Shown: positions 25,663 to 33,869 of the stretch, piece after piece
How the letters are laid out: each line of letters begins with the position of its first letter
Position numbering within the stretch: the stretch's first letter is position 1
NCBI GenBank assembly: GCA_036676355.1
Contig: JAKFDA010000026.1
Coordinates: 1-46,332 of the forward strand
DNA: 46,332 nucleotides
Reading direction: 5' to 3'
Source of the DNA: ZC4RG42 sp036676355
GTDB lineage: Bacteria > Pseudomonadota > Gammaproteobacteria > Burkholderiales > SG8-39
Program-made: the position numbers and the translations under genes
The notes under the pieces: generated by a model
Told to the model about the DNA's origin: nothing
The model's input: the letters and a program-made list of their open reading frames with translations, nothing else
Databases searched by the model: none

Positions 25663-27546
25663 TTATCCGATAGGCGCCGGCGAAGGTGCACGGGTGAGTG
25701 CCGCGAGGCGCGCCTCGACGGCCGCGGCAATACCTTCCGCGTCCAGTCCGACCGCGGACAACAGCAGGTTCTGATCGCCGTGATCGACAAAGCGGTCGGG
25801 CAGTCCCAGATGCAGTAGCGGCACATTGATGCCGCGTGCGGCAAGGCTTTCCGCTACCGCGCTGCCGGCACCGCCGGCGACCACATTCTCTTCGACCGTG
25901 ACGAGCAGTTCGTATTGCCGGGCGATCTCCGCAACCAGCGCGTCGTCCAGCGGTTTGACGAAGCGCATGTTGACGACCGTGGCGCCAAGCGCCTCGGCGG
26001 CATCGAGTGCGGGTTGCAGCACCGTGCCGAAGGCCAGCAGCGCGACGCGTTTACCGGTGCGCCGCACTTCAGCCTTGCCGAGGCGCAACGCCATCATTTC
26101 TTTCACCACCGGCACGCCTGCCCCGGCGCCGCGCGGATAGCGCACCACGGCGGGCGAATCGAGCTGAAAACCGGTATAGAGCATCTGCCGGCATTCATTC
26201 TCGTCCGCCGGCGTCATGATGGTGATATTCGGAATGCAGCGCAGATAGGAAAGATCGAACGCACCATGGTGAGTCGCGCCGTCGGCGCCGACCAGACCGG
26301 CGCGATCGAGCGCGAACAGCACAGGCAGATTCTGAATCTGCACATCGTGGATGAATTGATCGTAGCCACGCTGCAGGAAAGTCGAATAGATCGCCACCAC
26401 CGGCTTCATGCCCTCGCACGCCAGACCCGCCGCGAAGGTCACCGCGTGCTGTTCGGCGATGCCAACATCGAAATAACGATCCGGAAAACGTCGCTCGAAC
26501 TGCACCAGGCCGGAGCCTTCGCGCATCGCAGGCGTGATCGCCACGAGTCGCTTGTCGCGCTCGGCCATGTCGCACAGCCAGTCGCCGAACACCTGCGTGA
26601 AGGTCGGCTTCGCGCCGGGCTTGGGCCCGCCGACAATGCCAGCTTCGGGGGCGAATTTCGAGACGCCGTGATACAGCACCGGATCGGCTTCCGCGAGTTT
26701 GTAGCCCTGCCCCTTGTGCGTGACCACATGCAGAAATTGCGGGCCCTTCAGCGCCTTGATGTTGCGCAAAGTGGGAATGAGCGATTCGAGATCGTGGCCA
26801 TCGATCGGCCCGACGTAGTTGAAGCCATATTCCTCGAACACCGTGGAAGGCACCACCATGCCCTTGGCGTGTTCCTCCACCTTCTTCGCCAGCTCCCACA
26901 ACGGCGGCACATTCGACAGCACTTTTTGCGCCGCGCGGCGCGCCAGTCGATAGGCGCGGCTGGAGACGAGGCGCGCGAGATAACGATTCAACGCGCCGAC
27001 CGCCGGCGAAATCGACATGTCGTTGTCGTTCAGGATGACGAGCACATCCGTATCCATCACGCCGACGTTGTTCAGCGCCTCGAAGGCCTGCCCGGCGGAC
27101 ATCGCACCGTCGCCGATCACGGCGACGCAATGACGCGGCTCACCCTTCAGCTTGGCCGCCTGCGCCATGCCAAGCGCAGCGGAAATCGAAGTGCTCGAAT
27201 GCGCCGTGCCGAAAGTGTCGTATGCGCTTTCGCCGCGCTGCGGGAAACCGGAAATACCGCCGAGCATGCGCAAGCGCGCCATGCCTTCGCGGCGGCCGGT
27301 GAGAATCTTGTGCGGATAGGTCTGATGACCGACGTCCCACACGATGCGATCTTCGGGCGTGTCGAATACATAATGCAACGCGATTGCGAGCTCGACGGTG
27401 CCCAGATTCGAGGACAGATGACCGCCGGTCTTGCTGACCGATTCAAGGATGAAGGCGCGCAGTTCGTCGGCGACCTGCTGCAGACGCTCGCGATCGAGCC
27501 GGCGCAGCGCGCTTGGATCGTCAATGCTGTGAAGAAGTTCGTACAC
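25663..27546 (-). CDS. dxs: 1-deoxy-D-xylulose-5-phosphate synthase
   Basis: 627 aa from a GTG start. First enzyme of the MEP pathway, condensing pyruvate and glyceraldehyde 3-phosphate with thiamine diphosphate. The TPP motif runs from GDG at 145-147 to NDN at 173-175. Catalytic H43 is in GGHLSSNLG and E365 in VGIAEQHAVT. DVGHQTYPHKILTGR is also diagnostic. The start fits the common N-terminus MYELLxxIDDP. It lies 8 nt after ispA, in the operon xseB-ispA-dxs. IspH, the last MEP enzyme, is encoded at 7354-8289. Confidence 0.98.
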   Translation of the reverse strand: MYELLHSIDDPSALRRLDRERLQQVADELRAFILESVSKTGGHLSSNLGTVELAIALHYVFDTPEDRIVWDVGHQTYPHKILTGRREGMARLRMLGGISGFPQRGESAYDTFGTAHSSTSISAALGMAQAAKLKGEPRHCVAVIGDGAMSAGQAFEALNNVGVMDTDVLVILNDNDMSISPAVGALNRYLARLVSSRAYRLARRAAQKVLSNVPPLWELAKKVEEHAKGMVVPSTVFEEYGFNYVGPIDGHDLESLIPTLRNIKALKGPQFLHVVTHKGQGYKLAEADPVLYHGVSKFAPEAGIVGGPKPGAKPTFTQVFGDWLCDMAERDKRLVAITPAMREGSGLVQFERRFPDRYFDVGIAEQHAVTFAAGLACEGMKPVVAIYSTFLQRGYDQFIHDVQIQNLPVLFALDRAGLVGADGATHHGAFDLSYLRCIPNITIMTPADENECRQMLYTGFQLDSPAVVRYPRGAGAGVPVVKEMMALRLGKAEVRRTGKRVALLAFGTVLQPALDAAEALGATVVNMRFVKPLDDALVAEIARQYELLVTVEENVVAGGAGSAVAESLAARGINVPLLHLGLPDRFVDHGDQNLLLSAVGLDAEGIAAAVEARLAALTRAPSPAPIG

Positions 27547-27554
27547 GCTGAAAA

Positions 27555-28454
27555 TCAGAACTGTCTTAAGACGATGAAATCTGCCAATGCACGCAAATGG
27601 CGCGCCCGGTCATCGAAAGGATCGAGCGCCGCATGCGCATCCAGGCGCAACTGTTCGGCACGTTCCTTCGCCTGCGTAATGCCGAGCAGGCTGACATAAG
27701 TCGGCTTACCTTGCTCGGCATCCTTGCCGGCGGTCTTGCCGAGCGTTGCGGTTGGCGCTTCGGCATCGAGAATATCGTCGACCACCTGGAATGCAAGACC
27801 GACGCACTTGGCATAGCGATCGAGCTTTTGCAGTTCATCTGCGTCGAGGCGACCGCAATGTGCGCCAAGCAGCACCGCAGCGCGAATCAGCGCGCCGGTT
27901 TTGAGAATGTGCATGAACTCGAGTTCGGGCAGTGTGAGCGTTTTGCCCACGGCGTTCAGATCGATGGCCTGCCCGCCCGCCATGCCGGCGCTGCCGCTCG
28001 CCTGAGCGAGTACGCGCAGCATTTCCACCTGCGCTGCCGCGTCGTCCGCCACCGTGTTGCGCGCGAGTACTTCGAACGCCAGCGTCTGCAGCGCATCCCC
28101 GGCGAGCATGGCAGTCGCCTCGTCGAATTGCACGTGCGTGGTCGGGCGACCGCGACGCAGCACGTCGTCGTCCATGCAAGGCAGATCGTCGTGAATCAGT
28201 GAATAGGCATGAATGAATTCGACCGCACAGGAGGCGACGGCCAAGCGTTCGCAAGGCGCACCCGCAGCCGCACCGGCCGCGTGTACCAGCAACGGACGTA
28301 CACGCTTGCCGCCGCCCAGCACAGCGTACCGCATCGCCTCGTGCAGGCGCTTCGGTATGCGCTCCGCAGCGGGAAGTTCATGCGAAAGCGCAGTCTCGAC
28401 GCCGGCCTGTACTTCCGCAGCCCAGGCCAGAAAGTCAGGATTCGGATTCGTCAC
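27555..28454 (-). CDS. ispA: farnesyl diphosphate synthase (geranyltranstransferase)
   Basis: 299 aa from GTG 28454, the same length as E. coli IspA. Another GTG at 28490 would add 12 residues. The first aspartate-rich motif, DDLPCMDDD, starts at D89; the second, DDILD, is at 226-230. GGGKRVRPLL near 47-56 binds IPP. It makes C15 farnesyl diphosphate for undecaprenyl phosphate and ubiquinone side chains. The start lies inside the end of xseB (20-nt overlap), and dxs follows after 8 nt, linking precursor supply and chain elongation in one operon. Confidence 0.96.
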   Translation of the reverse strand: MTNPNPDFLAWAAEVQAGVETALSHELPAAERIPKRLHEAMRYAVLGGGKRVRPLLVHAAGAAAGAPCERLAVASCAVEFIHAYSLIHDDLPCMDDDVLRRGRPTTHVQFDEATAMLAGDALQTLAFEVLARNTVADDAAAQVEMLRVLAQASGSAGMAGGQAIDLNAVGKTLTLPELEFMHILKTGALIRAAVLLGAHCGRLDADELQKLDRYAKCVGLAFQVVDDILDAEAPTATLGKTAGKDAEQGKPTYVSLLGITQAKERAEQLRLDAHAALDPFDDRARHLRALADFIVLRQF

Positions 28455-28677
28455 CGGACAGAGCCTTGAGGGTTTCTCCCTCAAGCACACGCACTTGCTG
28501 CTGCGCCTGTGCGAGAGTCGTCTGACAGTAACGGGCCAGTTCGAGGCCCCGCTTGTGGGCCGTCAGCGACTGTTCGAGCGTCAGTTGGCCCGCTTCCATG
28601 CTGGCGACGAGGCGTTCGAGTTCCGCGAGTGCGGCCTCGAAGCCGGCCGGGCCTTCCGGAAGGGGAGTATTGGACAT
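28435..28677 (-). CDS. xseB: exodeoxyribonuclease VII small subunit
   Basis: 80 aa, the usual size. The sequence GFEAALAELERLVASMEAGQLTLEQSLTAHKRGLELARYCQTTLAQAQQQVRVLEG is the standard two-helix XseB fold that binds the large subunit XseA; XseA is not in this window. The start is ATG 28677. The reading frame is open another 57 codons upstream but that part has no XseB character. First gene of the xseB-ispA-dxs operon, an arrangement shared by many proteobacteria. Divergent from the Rieske oxygenase; no clear promoter was found in 28678-28972. Confidence 0.95.
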   Translation of the reverse strand: MSNTPLPEGPAGFEAALAELERLVASMEAGQLTLEQSLTAHKRGLELARYCQTTLAQAQQQVRVLEGETLKALSGDESES

Positions 28678-28926
28678 GCTTAAAGTGCCAGAAAACAAGC
28701 GCGCCACATTAGCCGACGCGCCCACGCGGGTCAAATTCGAACCCGCTTTGACCTCGATCATCGTTTCGCCGCACGACTTCGCTACGCTACCGGGCATTGA
28801 AACGAAGGTCTTGATTAAAGGGAACTTCAAGGCAATTGAGGGTATCATACCGGCCCCTTCGGGGAATCGGCCGCTACTGAGCGGTACGGGCCTGCGACAC
28901 GGGGTCGCAACAGCTGACGTACCGAC

Positions 28927-28944
28927 AGGCGAACCGCCTTTTTT
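28927..28944 (+). terminator. terminator-like hairpin in the Rieske-gene leader
   Basis: Stem AGGCG/CGCCT with an AAC loop followed by six T residues, 29 nt before the start codon of the oxygenase gene. The stem is only 5 bp. Because the nearest upstream gene is divergent, it can only act on transcripts entering the oxygenase gene. A further structured stretch (GGCC-CCTTCGGGG-AATC-GGCC, 28853-28872) lies upstream. Confidence 0.35.
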
Positions 28945-28972
28945 CAGCCTTCCTTAGGAGGAAAGGGACGCG

Positions 28973-30079
28973 ATGTCGGATCTGCCGCGCAATCGGTCGC
29001 AGTTCGAGCAAGCCAGCCCGCAACTGCCCGTTTCCTGGTATTTCGATGAGCAGCTTCACGCGGTGGAGCAACGACTGCTGTTCGAACAAGGACCGGGCTA
29101 CGTCGGTCACGAACTGATGGTGCCCGAAGCCGGCGACTATCACTCGCTGGCCTGGCTCGATCACGCAAAAATGCTGGTGCGCAACGCCGATGGCGTTGAA
29201 CTGCTTCACAACATCTGCCGTCATCGGCAGGCGATCATGTTGGAGGGCCGCGGCAACCGGCGCAACATCGTCTGTCCGCTGCATCGCTGGACTTACGATC
29301 TGCAAGGCACGCTGATCGGCGCGCCGCATTTCGCCGAGACACCGTGCAAATCGCTCGACCGTACGCCGCTGCAGAACTGGAACGGCCTGCTCTTCGGCGG
29401 GCAACGCGACGTGACGGGCGATCTGGCGCTCCTGGGGCCGCTAGCCGATTTCGATTTCTCCGGCTACGTGTACGACCGCACGCATATCAGTGAATACCGG
29501 CAGAACTGGAAGACGTTCGTCGAGGTGTATCTGGAGGATTACCACGTCGAACCGTTTCACCCGGGTCTGGGCAATTTCGTGACCTGCAAGGATCTGCGCT
29601 GGGAATTCGGCGAACAGTATTCGGTGCAGACGGTCGGGGTGCGCAATGCGCTGGCCAAGGCCGGTTCGCCCGTGTATGAAAAGTGGCACGAAGTGCTGCG
29701 CAACTACATGGGCCAGGCCGCGCCGCGCTACGGCGCGATCTGGATGCTGTACTACCCGAACATCATGCTCGAATGGTATCCGCATGTGCTCGTCATCAGC
29801 ACGCTCATTCCACGCGGCCCGCAGCACACCACCAACGTGGTCGAGTTCTACTATCCGGAAGAGATCGCGCTGTTCGAGCGCGAGTTCGTCGAAGCGCAGC
29901 AGGCAGCGTATCTCGAAACTGCGCTCGAGGACGACGAGATCGCCTGCCGCATGGATCGCGGTCGCCGCGCGCTGTACGAAATGGGGCAGGACGACGCCGG
30001 CCCATATCAGCATCCCATGGAAGACGGCATGCTGCATTTCCACGAGTATCTTCGCGGCCGGCTGGCCGGCCACTATTAG
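28973..30079 (+). CDS. Rieske-type aromatic ring-hydroxylating oxygenase, alpha subunit
   Basis: 368 aa. The N-terminal Rieske [2Fe-2S] domain has C82-x-H84, 16 residues, then C101-x2-H104. The C-terminal catalytic domain has the mononuclear iron ligands H191 and H196 in EDYHVEPFHPG and a likely third ligand among the aspartates near 320 (LEDDEIACRMDRGRR). No reductase, ferredoxin or beta subunit lies nearby, so electrons must come from elsewhere. Strong Shine-Dalgarno (AGGAGG plus AGGGA). The substrate cannot be inferred; the size is similar to single-component alpha subunits such as carnitine or glycine-betaine type oxygenases. It probably heads a plus-strand group with sseA and the kinase. 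Confidence 0.92.
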   Translation: MSDLPRNRSQFEQASPQLPVSWYFDEQLHAVEQRLLFEQGPGYVGHELMVPEAGDYHSLAWLDHAKMLVRNADGVELLHNICRHRQAIMLEGRGNRRNIVCPLHRWTYDLQGTLIGAPHFAETPCKSLDRTPLQNWNGLLFGGQRDVTGDLALLGPLADFDFSGYVYDRTHISEYRQNWKTFVEVYLEDYHVEPFHPGLGNFVTCKDLRWEFGEQYSVQTVGVRNALAKAGSPVYEKWHEVLRNYMGQAAPRYGAIWMLYYPNIMLEWYPHVLVISTLIPRGPQHTTNVVEFYYPEEIALFEREFVEAQQAAYLETALEDDEIACRMDRGRRALYEMGQDDAGPYQHPMEDGMLHFHEYLRGRLAGHY

Positions 30080-30148
30080 AAGAGTCCACAAGCGTGGAGA
30101 ATGGAGTGCGTTGAATCACTCCCGGTCTCCGCGCTCGACGCTCGACTC

Positions 30149-31003
30149 ATGTCTTTCCACACCACCCTGATCGATACGCAAACGCTGGCACGGCACCTCG
30201 ACGATCCGCAATGGATCGTGGTGGATTGCCGTCACGATCTCGCGCAACCGCAACAGGGCCGCATCGACTACAGCGCCTGCCATATTCCGGGCGCACGCCA
30301 TCTGCATCTGGACGACGATCTGTCCGGCGCAAAGACCGGAAGCAATGGACGCCATCCGTTGCCCGCCGTGCAAACGCTGGCAGACACCTTCGGTCGAGTC
30401 GGCATCGATGGGAACAAACAAGTTGTCGCCTACGATGCGCATGGCGGCATGTACGCCGCGCGCCTGTGGTGGCTGCTGCGCTGGCTGGGACATGATGCGG
30501 TAGCCGTGCTGGACGGCGGTTTGCAGGCCTGGATCGATGCGCAACAGCCGTTGACGGCCGCGCCGCCCGCCATCAGGCCGACGCGCTTCGCCGCTCAACC
30601 GCGACCGATGCATCTCGATGCCGAAACGCTGCAAGCGAACCTGCACCGCCCGCAGGTGTGCATCGTCGATGCGCGCGCGCCGGATCGTTTTCGCGGCGAA
30701 AACGAAACGCTGGACCCGGTCGGCGGACACATACCGGGCGCGCGGAATCACTTTTTTCGCGACAATCTCGACGCGAACGGGCTATTCAAATCGCCCGAAA
30801 CACTGGACCGCGAATGGCGGACGGCACTAGGCTCGGCGATAGCCGCCGAGGTCGTGCACCAATGCGGGTCAGGCGTAACGGCGTGCCACAACGCCCTGGC
30901 GATGGAGATTGCCGGGCTATACGGAAGTCGGCTCTATCCCGGTTCGTGGAGCGAATGGTGCGCGGATGCGAGTCGGCCGATCGCCACGGGCGGTGCAACA
31001 TGA
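30149..31003 (+). CDS. sseA: sulfurtransferase (two-domain rhodanese/3-mercaptopyruvate type)
   Basis: 284 aa from ATG 30149; an in-frame ATG at 30101 adds 16 residues and has GGAGA directly against it, too close for normal initiation. There are two rhodanese domains: an inactive N-terminal one (VVDCRHDL, YDAHGGMYAARLWWLLRWLGH) and a catalytic C-terminal one with Cys239 in CGSGVTACHNALAME, a loop of the 3-mercaptopyruvate sulfurtransferase type. It is cytoplasmic, transferring sulfane sulfur to cyanide or thiol acceptors. It follows the Rieske gene on the same strand. Confidence 0.9.
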   Translation: MSFHTTLIDTQTLARHLDDPQWIVVDCRHDLAQPQQGRIDYSACHIPGARHLHLDDDLSGAKTGSNGRHPLPAVQTLADTFGRVGIDGNKQVVAYDAHGGMYAARLWWLLRWLGHDAVAVLDGGLQAWIDAQQPLTAAPPAIRPTRFAAQPRPMHLDAETLQANLHRPQVCIVDARAPDRFRGENETLDPVGGHIPGARNHFFRDNLDANGLFKSPETLDREWRTALGSAIAAEVVHQCGSGVTACHNALAMEIAGLYGSRLYPGSWSEWCADASRPIATGGAT

Positions 31004-31052
31004 CTTGCCCCCTCGAGACGGCCATACTCCGGCGATAAAAGAGCTAGGAATT

Positions 31053-31442
31053 ATGCTTGCCGATCTGGTCCTGTATGCACACTTCGCCTTCGTCGCCTTC
31101 GTGGTGCTGGGCGCCGCCGGTATCGTGCTCGGCAAAATTCTGCATTGGGACTGGACAGGTAATGCGCTCTTTCGCTTCGCGCACCTCGCGGCAATTCTGT
31201 TCGTCGCGGTCGAGGCACTGCTCGGCGTCGCCTGCCCGCTGACGATATGGGAAAACCGCTTGCGCGGCGAAACGAGCGACGGCATCGGCTTTCTCGCATA
31301 TTGGGTGCACGAATTTCTCTACTACGATTTTCCCGCCTGGGCATTCACCGCGCTGTACCTGAGTTTCGCCCTGTTCGTCGCGCTGCTGTACTGGTGGTCG
31401 CCTCCCCGTTTACCATCACGCCGCGTGGCCGTGCCGCACTGA
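31053..31442 (+). CDS. DUF2784 family membrane protein
   Basis: 129 aa with about four transmembrane segments. The N-terminus MLADLVLYAHFAFVAFVVLG and the central ACPLTIWENRLRGE followed by GFLAYWVHEFLYYDFP match DUF2784. The function is unknown. ATG 31053 has AGGA 4 nt upstream; the frame stays open further upstream but that stretch overlaps sseA. The kinase gene begins 10 nt after the stop and is probably cotranscribed. Confidence 0.88.
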   Translation: MLADLVLYAHFAFVAFVVLGAAGIVLGKILHWDWTGNALFRFAHLAAILFVAVEALLGVACPLTIWENRLRGETSDGIGFLAYWVHEFLYYDFPAWAFTALYLSFALFVALLYWWSPPRLPSRRVAVPH

Positions 31443-31452
31443 GGAAAAATTC

Positions 31453-32691
31453 ATGCGGGTTTTGGTGATCGACGATGAGGTGGAAGCGCTGGCGTGGGTG
31501 GAACGCGCCCTGCGGCATAGCATGCCGGAGACGGCCGTCGTGTTGTGGAATCCCGCGCGACAAGGCCGCCCGCATGGCGATTTCGAATGGCATCGCTACG
31601 ACATGCTGCTGCTCGGTGAGAGTCCGTACCCGGGCGAGGATGCGCTGATGTGGCTGAAGGCTTTGCGCGATCAACCGAATTTTCCGCCGACTATCGTGCT
31701 GGCCGAACAGGCGGGCGAGGATTTCGCCGTCCGCGTCATTCGCGCCGGCGCTTTCGATTTTCTGCGCAAGAACGAGGTCACGCCGATCAAGCTCGCGATG
31801 GCGCTGAAGGAGTCACTGCTGGAATCGAAGCAGAACGAGCACATGCCAGGCGAATCGGGCGCGCCTCGCACGTTGCGCCCCGAACTCATCGGCGAAGCGA
31901 TCGGCGCGGAAATCGAGATACCGGGCTATCGTATTCTGCGGCGTATCGGCGAAGGCGGCATGTCGAAGGTTTATCTCGCTTCACGCATTTACGATGAGCA
32001 GCAACTGGTGCTCAAAGTACTCGATCCGCGTATCCGACGCGATCCGCAATGGCGCGCACGGCTCGAACGCGAATACCGCATCATTCAACGCATCCGTAAC
32101 GAGCACGTCGCCGTGGTGTACGACCAGGGCTTCGACGGCGAACAGACTTTCATTGCCATGGAATATTTTCCCGGCGGCGACCTGCAGGAGCGCATCCGGG
32201 CGGGCATGAGCTCCATGGCGGCGCTGAAAACGCTGATGCAGATCGCCAAGGCGCTGAATGCGGTGCATGCGGCCGATATCGTCCATCGCGATCTCAAGCC
32301 GCAGAACATCATGTTCCGCGGCAACAACCGGCTGGCCATTCTCGACTTCGGCCTCGCCCGCGAACTCGACGCTACCTCGACCCTGACGCAGAAGGGTGTG
32401 GTGATGGCGACGCCGCTCTACATGAGTCCGGAGCAATGCATGGGACGCCCGCACGATCCGCGCGGCGATCTGTACAGCGTCGGCGTGATCCTTTATGAAA
32501 TGCTGACCGGGCAGCACATGTACACCGGACAGAACGCAACCCAACTTGCCTATCAGCACGTGCAGGGACCGATTCCGCAATTGCCCGGTCGCCTGGCCGG
32601 TTATCAGCCGCTGCTGGATCGCCTGGTCGCCAAGGATCCGGCGCAACGGTTTCAGTCGGCGCGCGAGCTTTACAACTTCATCGCGCACTGA
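31453..32691 (+). CDS. receiver-like domain fused to Ser/Thr protein kinase
   Basis: 412 aa, soluble. Residues 1-120 look like a response-regulator receiver: acidic pair D7-D8 (VLVIDDE) and the conserved Lys K105 in GAFDFLRK. However, the strand that should end in the phosphoacceptor Asp reads YDMLLLGES, with Gly55 in its place, so it is probably a pseudo-receiver. Residues about 158-410 are a Hanks-type kinase: P-loop GEGGMSKV (166-173), VLK Lys188, HRDLKPQN (278-285), DFG (298-300) and SPE (325-327). There is no transmembrane helix or PASTA domain. GAGG Shine-Dalgarno 8 nt upstream. The target proteins are unknown. Confidence 0.92.
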   Translation: MRVLVIDDEVEALAWVERALRHSMPETAVVLWNPARQGRPHGDFEWHRYDMLLLGESPYPGEDALMWLKALRDQPNFPPTIVLAEQAGEDFAVRVIRAGAFDFLRKNEVTPIKLAMALKESLLESKQNEHMPGESGAPRTLRPELIGEAIGAEIEIPGYRILRRIGEGGMSKVYLASRIYDEQQLVLKVLDPRIRRDPQWRARLEREYRIIQRIRNEHVAVVYDQGFDGEQTFIAMEYFPGGDLQERIRAGMSSMAALKTLMQIAKALNAVHAADIVHRDLKPQNIMFRGNNRLAILDFGLARELDATSTLTQKGVVMATPLYMSPEQCMGRPHDPRGDLYSVGVILYEMLTGQHMYTGQNATQLAYQHVQGPIPQLPGRLAGYQPLLDRLVAKDPAQRFQSARELYNFIAH

Positions 32692-32780
32692 CATAAAGCC
32701 CGCTGAGAAACTTAATTAAGGTTGCTTTGATCCCTTTGAAGGCTTGATCGGAGCTTCCCCCAACCTTTACCTGGGCCGTC

Positions 32781-33578
32781 ATGGAATCGCAGTATCTGGA
32801 TTTAATGCGTCATGTGCTCGAACACGGGCAGCGCAAAACCGACCGAACCGGCATCGGCACGCTGTCGGTATTCGGCTGGCAGATGCGCTTCGACCTGCGC
32901 GACAGCTTTCCGCTTCTGACCACCAAGAAGCTGCACCTGAAGTCGATCGTGTACGAGCTGCTGTGGTTTCTGCGCGGCGACACGAACGTGCGCTGGCTGC
33001 AGGAGAACGGCGTATCGATCTGGGACGAATGGGCCGACGCTGACGGCGACCTGGGCCCGGTCTACGGCCATCAGTGGCGGCACTGGCCGGCCCGTGACGG
33101 CAAGGAAATCGACCAGATCGCGGCGCTCGTCGCATCGCTGCGCAACAATCCGGATTCGCGCCGCCACATCGTCACCGCATGGAACCCGGCCGACGTGGAG
33201 CGCATGGCGCTGCCGCCCTGCCACGCGCTATTCCAGTTCTATGTCGCCGACGGCCGGCTGTCGTGCCAGCTTTACCAACGCAGTGCCGACATCTTCCTCG
33301 GCGTGCCCTTCAATATCGCCTCCTATGCGTTGCTGACGCTGATGCTGGCGCAGGTCTGCGACCTCAAGCCCGGCGATTTCGTCCATACCTTCGGCGACGC
33401 ACACTTGTATCTCAATCACGTGGACCAGGCGCGTGAGCAGCTCTCGCGCACGCCGAGATCCTTTCCGCGCATGCGGCTCAATCCGGCAGTGCACGATCTG
33501 CTGGCATTCCGTTACGAGGATTTCAGTCTGGAAGATTACGAACCGTACCCAGGTATCCGGGCGCCCATCGCCGTCTGA
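32781..33578 (+). CDS. thyA: thymidylate synthase
   Basis: 265 aa, one longer than E. coli ThyA. It methylates dUMP to dTMP with methylene-tetrahydrofolate. Catalytic C147 is in LPPCHALFQF. DRTGIGTLSVFG, ELLWFLRGDTN, YGHQWRHW, QRSADIFLGVPFNIASYA and HLYLNH are all present. Its by-product dihydrofolate is recycled by FolA, encoded at 37635; the two genes are separated here by a minus-strand regulatory island. A weak hairpin (TAGCGG/CCGCTA, 33597-33618) follows the gene. The leader (32692-32780) has a 7-base inverted repeat but no clear promoter. Confidence 0.97.
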   Translation: MESQYLDLMRHVLEHGQRKTDRTGIGTLSVFGWQMRFDLRDSFPLLTTKKLHLKSIVYELLWFLRGDTNVRWLQENGVSIWDEWADADGDLGPVYGHQWRHWPARDGKEIDQIAALVASLRNNPDSRRHIVTAWNPADVERMALPPCHALFQFYVADGRLSCQLYQRSADIFLGVPFNIASYALLTLMLAQVCDLKPGDFVHTFGDAHLYLNHVDQAREQLSRTPRSFPRMRLNPAVHDLLAFRYEDFSLEDYEPYPGIRAPIAV

Positions 33579-33680
33579 ACCCGGCTTATGGAGCGGTAGC
33601 GGGCGCTTCGGGCCGCTAGCGGTTTGTCCTGGGCGGTAAATCCTGCCGATGTGAGCAAAAACGGCGCGGCCGGGAATATC

Positions 33681-33711
33681 AAAAAAAAGCCCGCCGGGAG
33701 GTGGCGGGCTT
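33681..33711 (-). terminator. strong intrinsic terminator (minus strand)
   Basis: On the minus strand AAGCCCGCC and GGCGGGCTT form a 9-bp stem around ACCTCCC, and the T run reaches eight residues. It is oriented to end transcription coming from the sigma54 promoter and the glrK-glrR operon. On the plus strand no T run follows, so it is not a thyA terminator. Confidence 0.9.
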
Positions 33712-33790
33712 AAAACGGAGAGCTCAGAAGCTGCTTGCTCGGGGAGAGAGCTCTCGGAGGAAGCCACGAGGGGAACTCGCTGCTGCTCGA
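33681..33790 (-). ncRNA. predicted sigma54-dependent small RNA (about 110 nt)
   Basis: This segment lies between a near-perfect sigma54 promoter and a strong intrinsic terminator on the same strand and contains no plausible gene. The RNA would have a first hairpin CGAG-UUCCC-CUCG (33767-33779), an unpaired-looking UUCCUCC stretch containing CCUCC (33756-33760, complementary to a Shine-Dalgarno core), the palindrome GAGAGCUCUC (33746-33755), and the terminator stem with a U8 tail suited to Hfq binding. It lies directly downstream of a GlrR-type sigma54 regulator operon. In E. coli, GlrR drives the small RNA GlmY from a sigma54 promoter next to glrK, but no sequence similarity to GlmY is claimed. 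Transcription itself is inferred. Confidence 0.55.
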
Positions 33791-33800
33791 CGACGGTTTA

Positions 33801-33816
33801 TGCAACGACCGTGCCA
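33801..33816 (-). promoter_or_regulatory. sigma54 promoter (-24/-12)
   Basis: The minus strand reads TGGCACG-GTCG-TTGCA, a full match to the sigma54 consensus TGGCACG-N4-TTGC(A/T), with GG and GC separated by the required 10 bp. The predicted start is near 33790. The promoter lies 54 nt beyond the stop codon of the small lipoprotein gene that ends the glrK-qseG-glrR operon. I looked by eye for the enterobacterial GlrR box TGTC-N10-GACA upstream and did not find one. Confidence 0.75.
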
Positions 33817-33869
33817 TTTGCCGCCGCGTCGGGCCTCATATGCCCCGCTCGCCGCCGCCCCGGGCGGGT

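Noticed and set aside
25915..27699. 594-codon open frame on the plus strand opposite dxs and part of ispA
   Set aside because: It is antisense to two well-supported genes, is Arg/His-rich with no domain character, and is explained by the GC-rich codon use of dxs. The same applies to long antisense frames over ileS (9817-11232), glrR (34028-35590) and metG (43492-44895).
32718..32767. AAGGTTG/CAACCTT inverted repeat in the thyA leader
   Set aside because: Seven base pairs with a long loop and no further supporting structure; could be chance.
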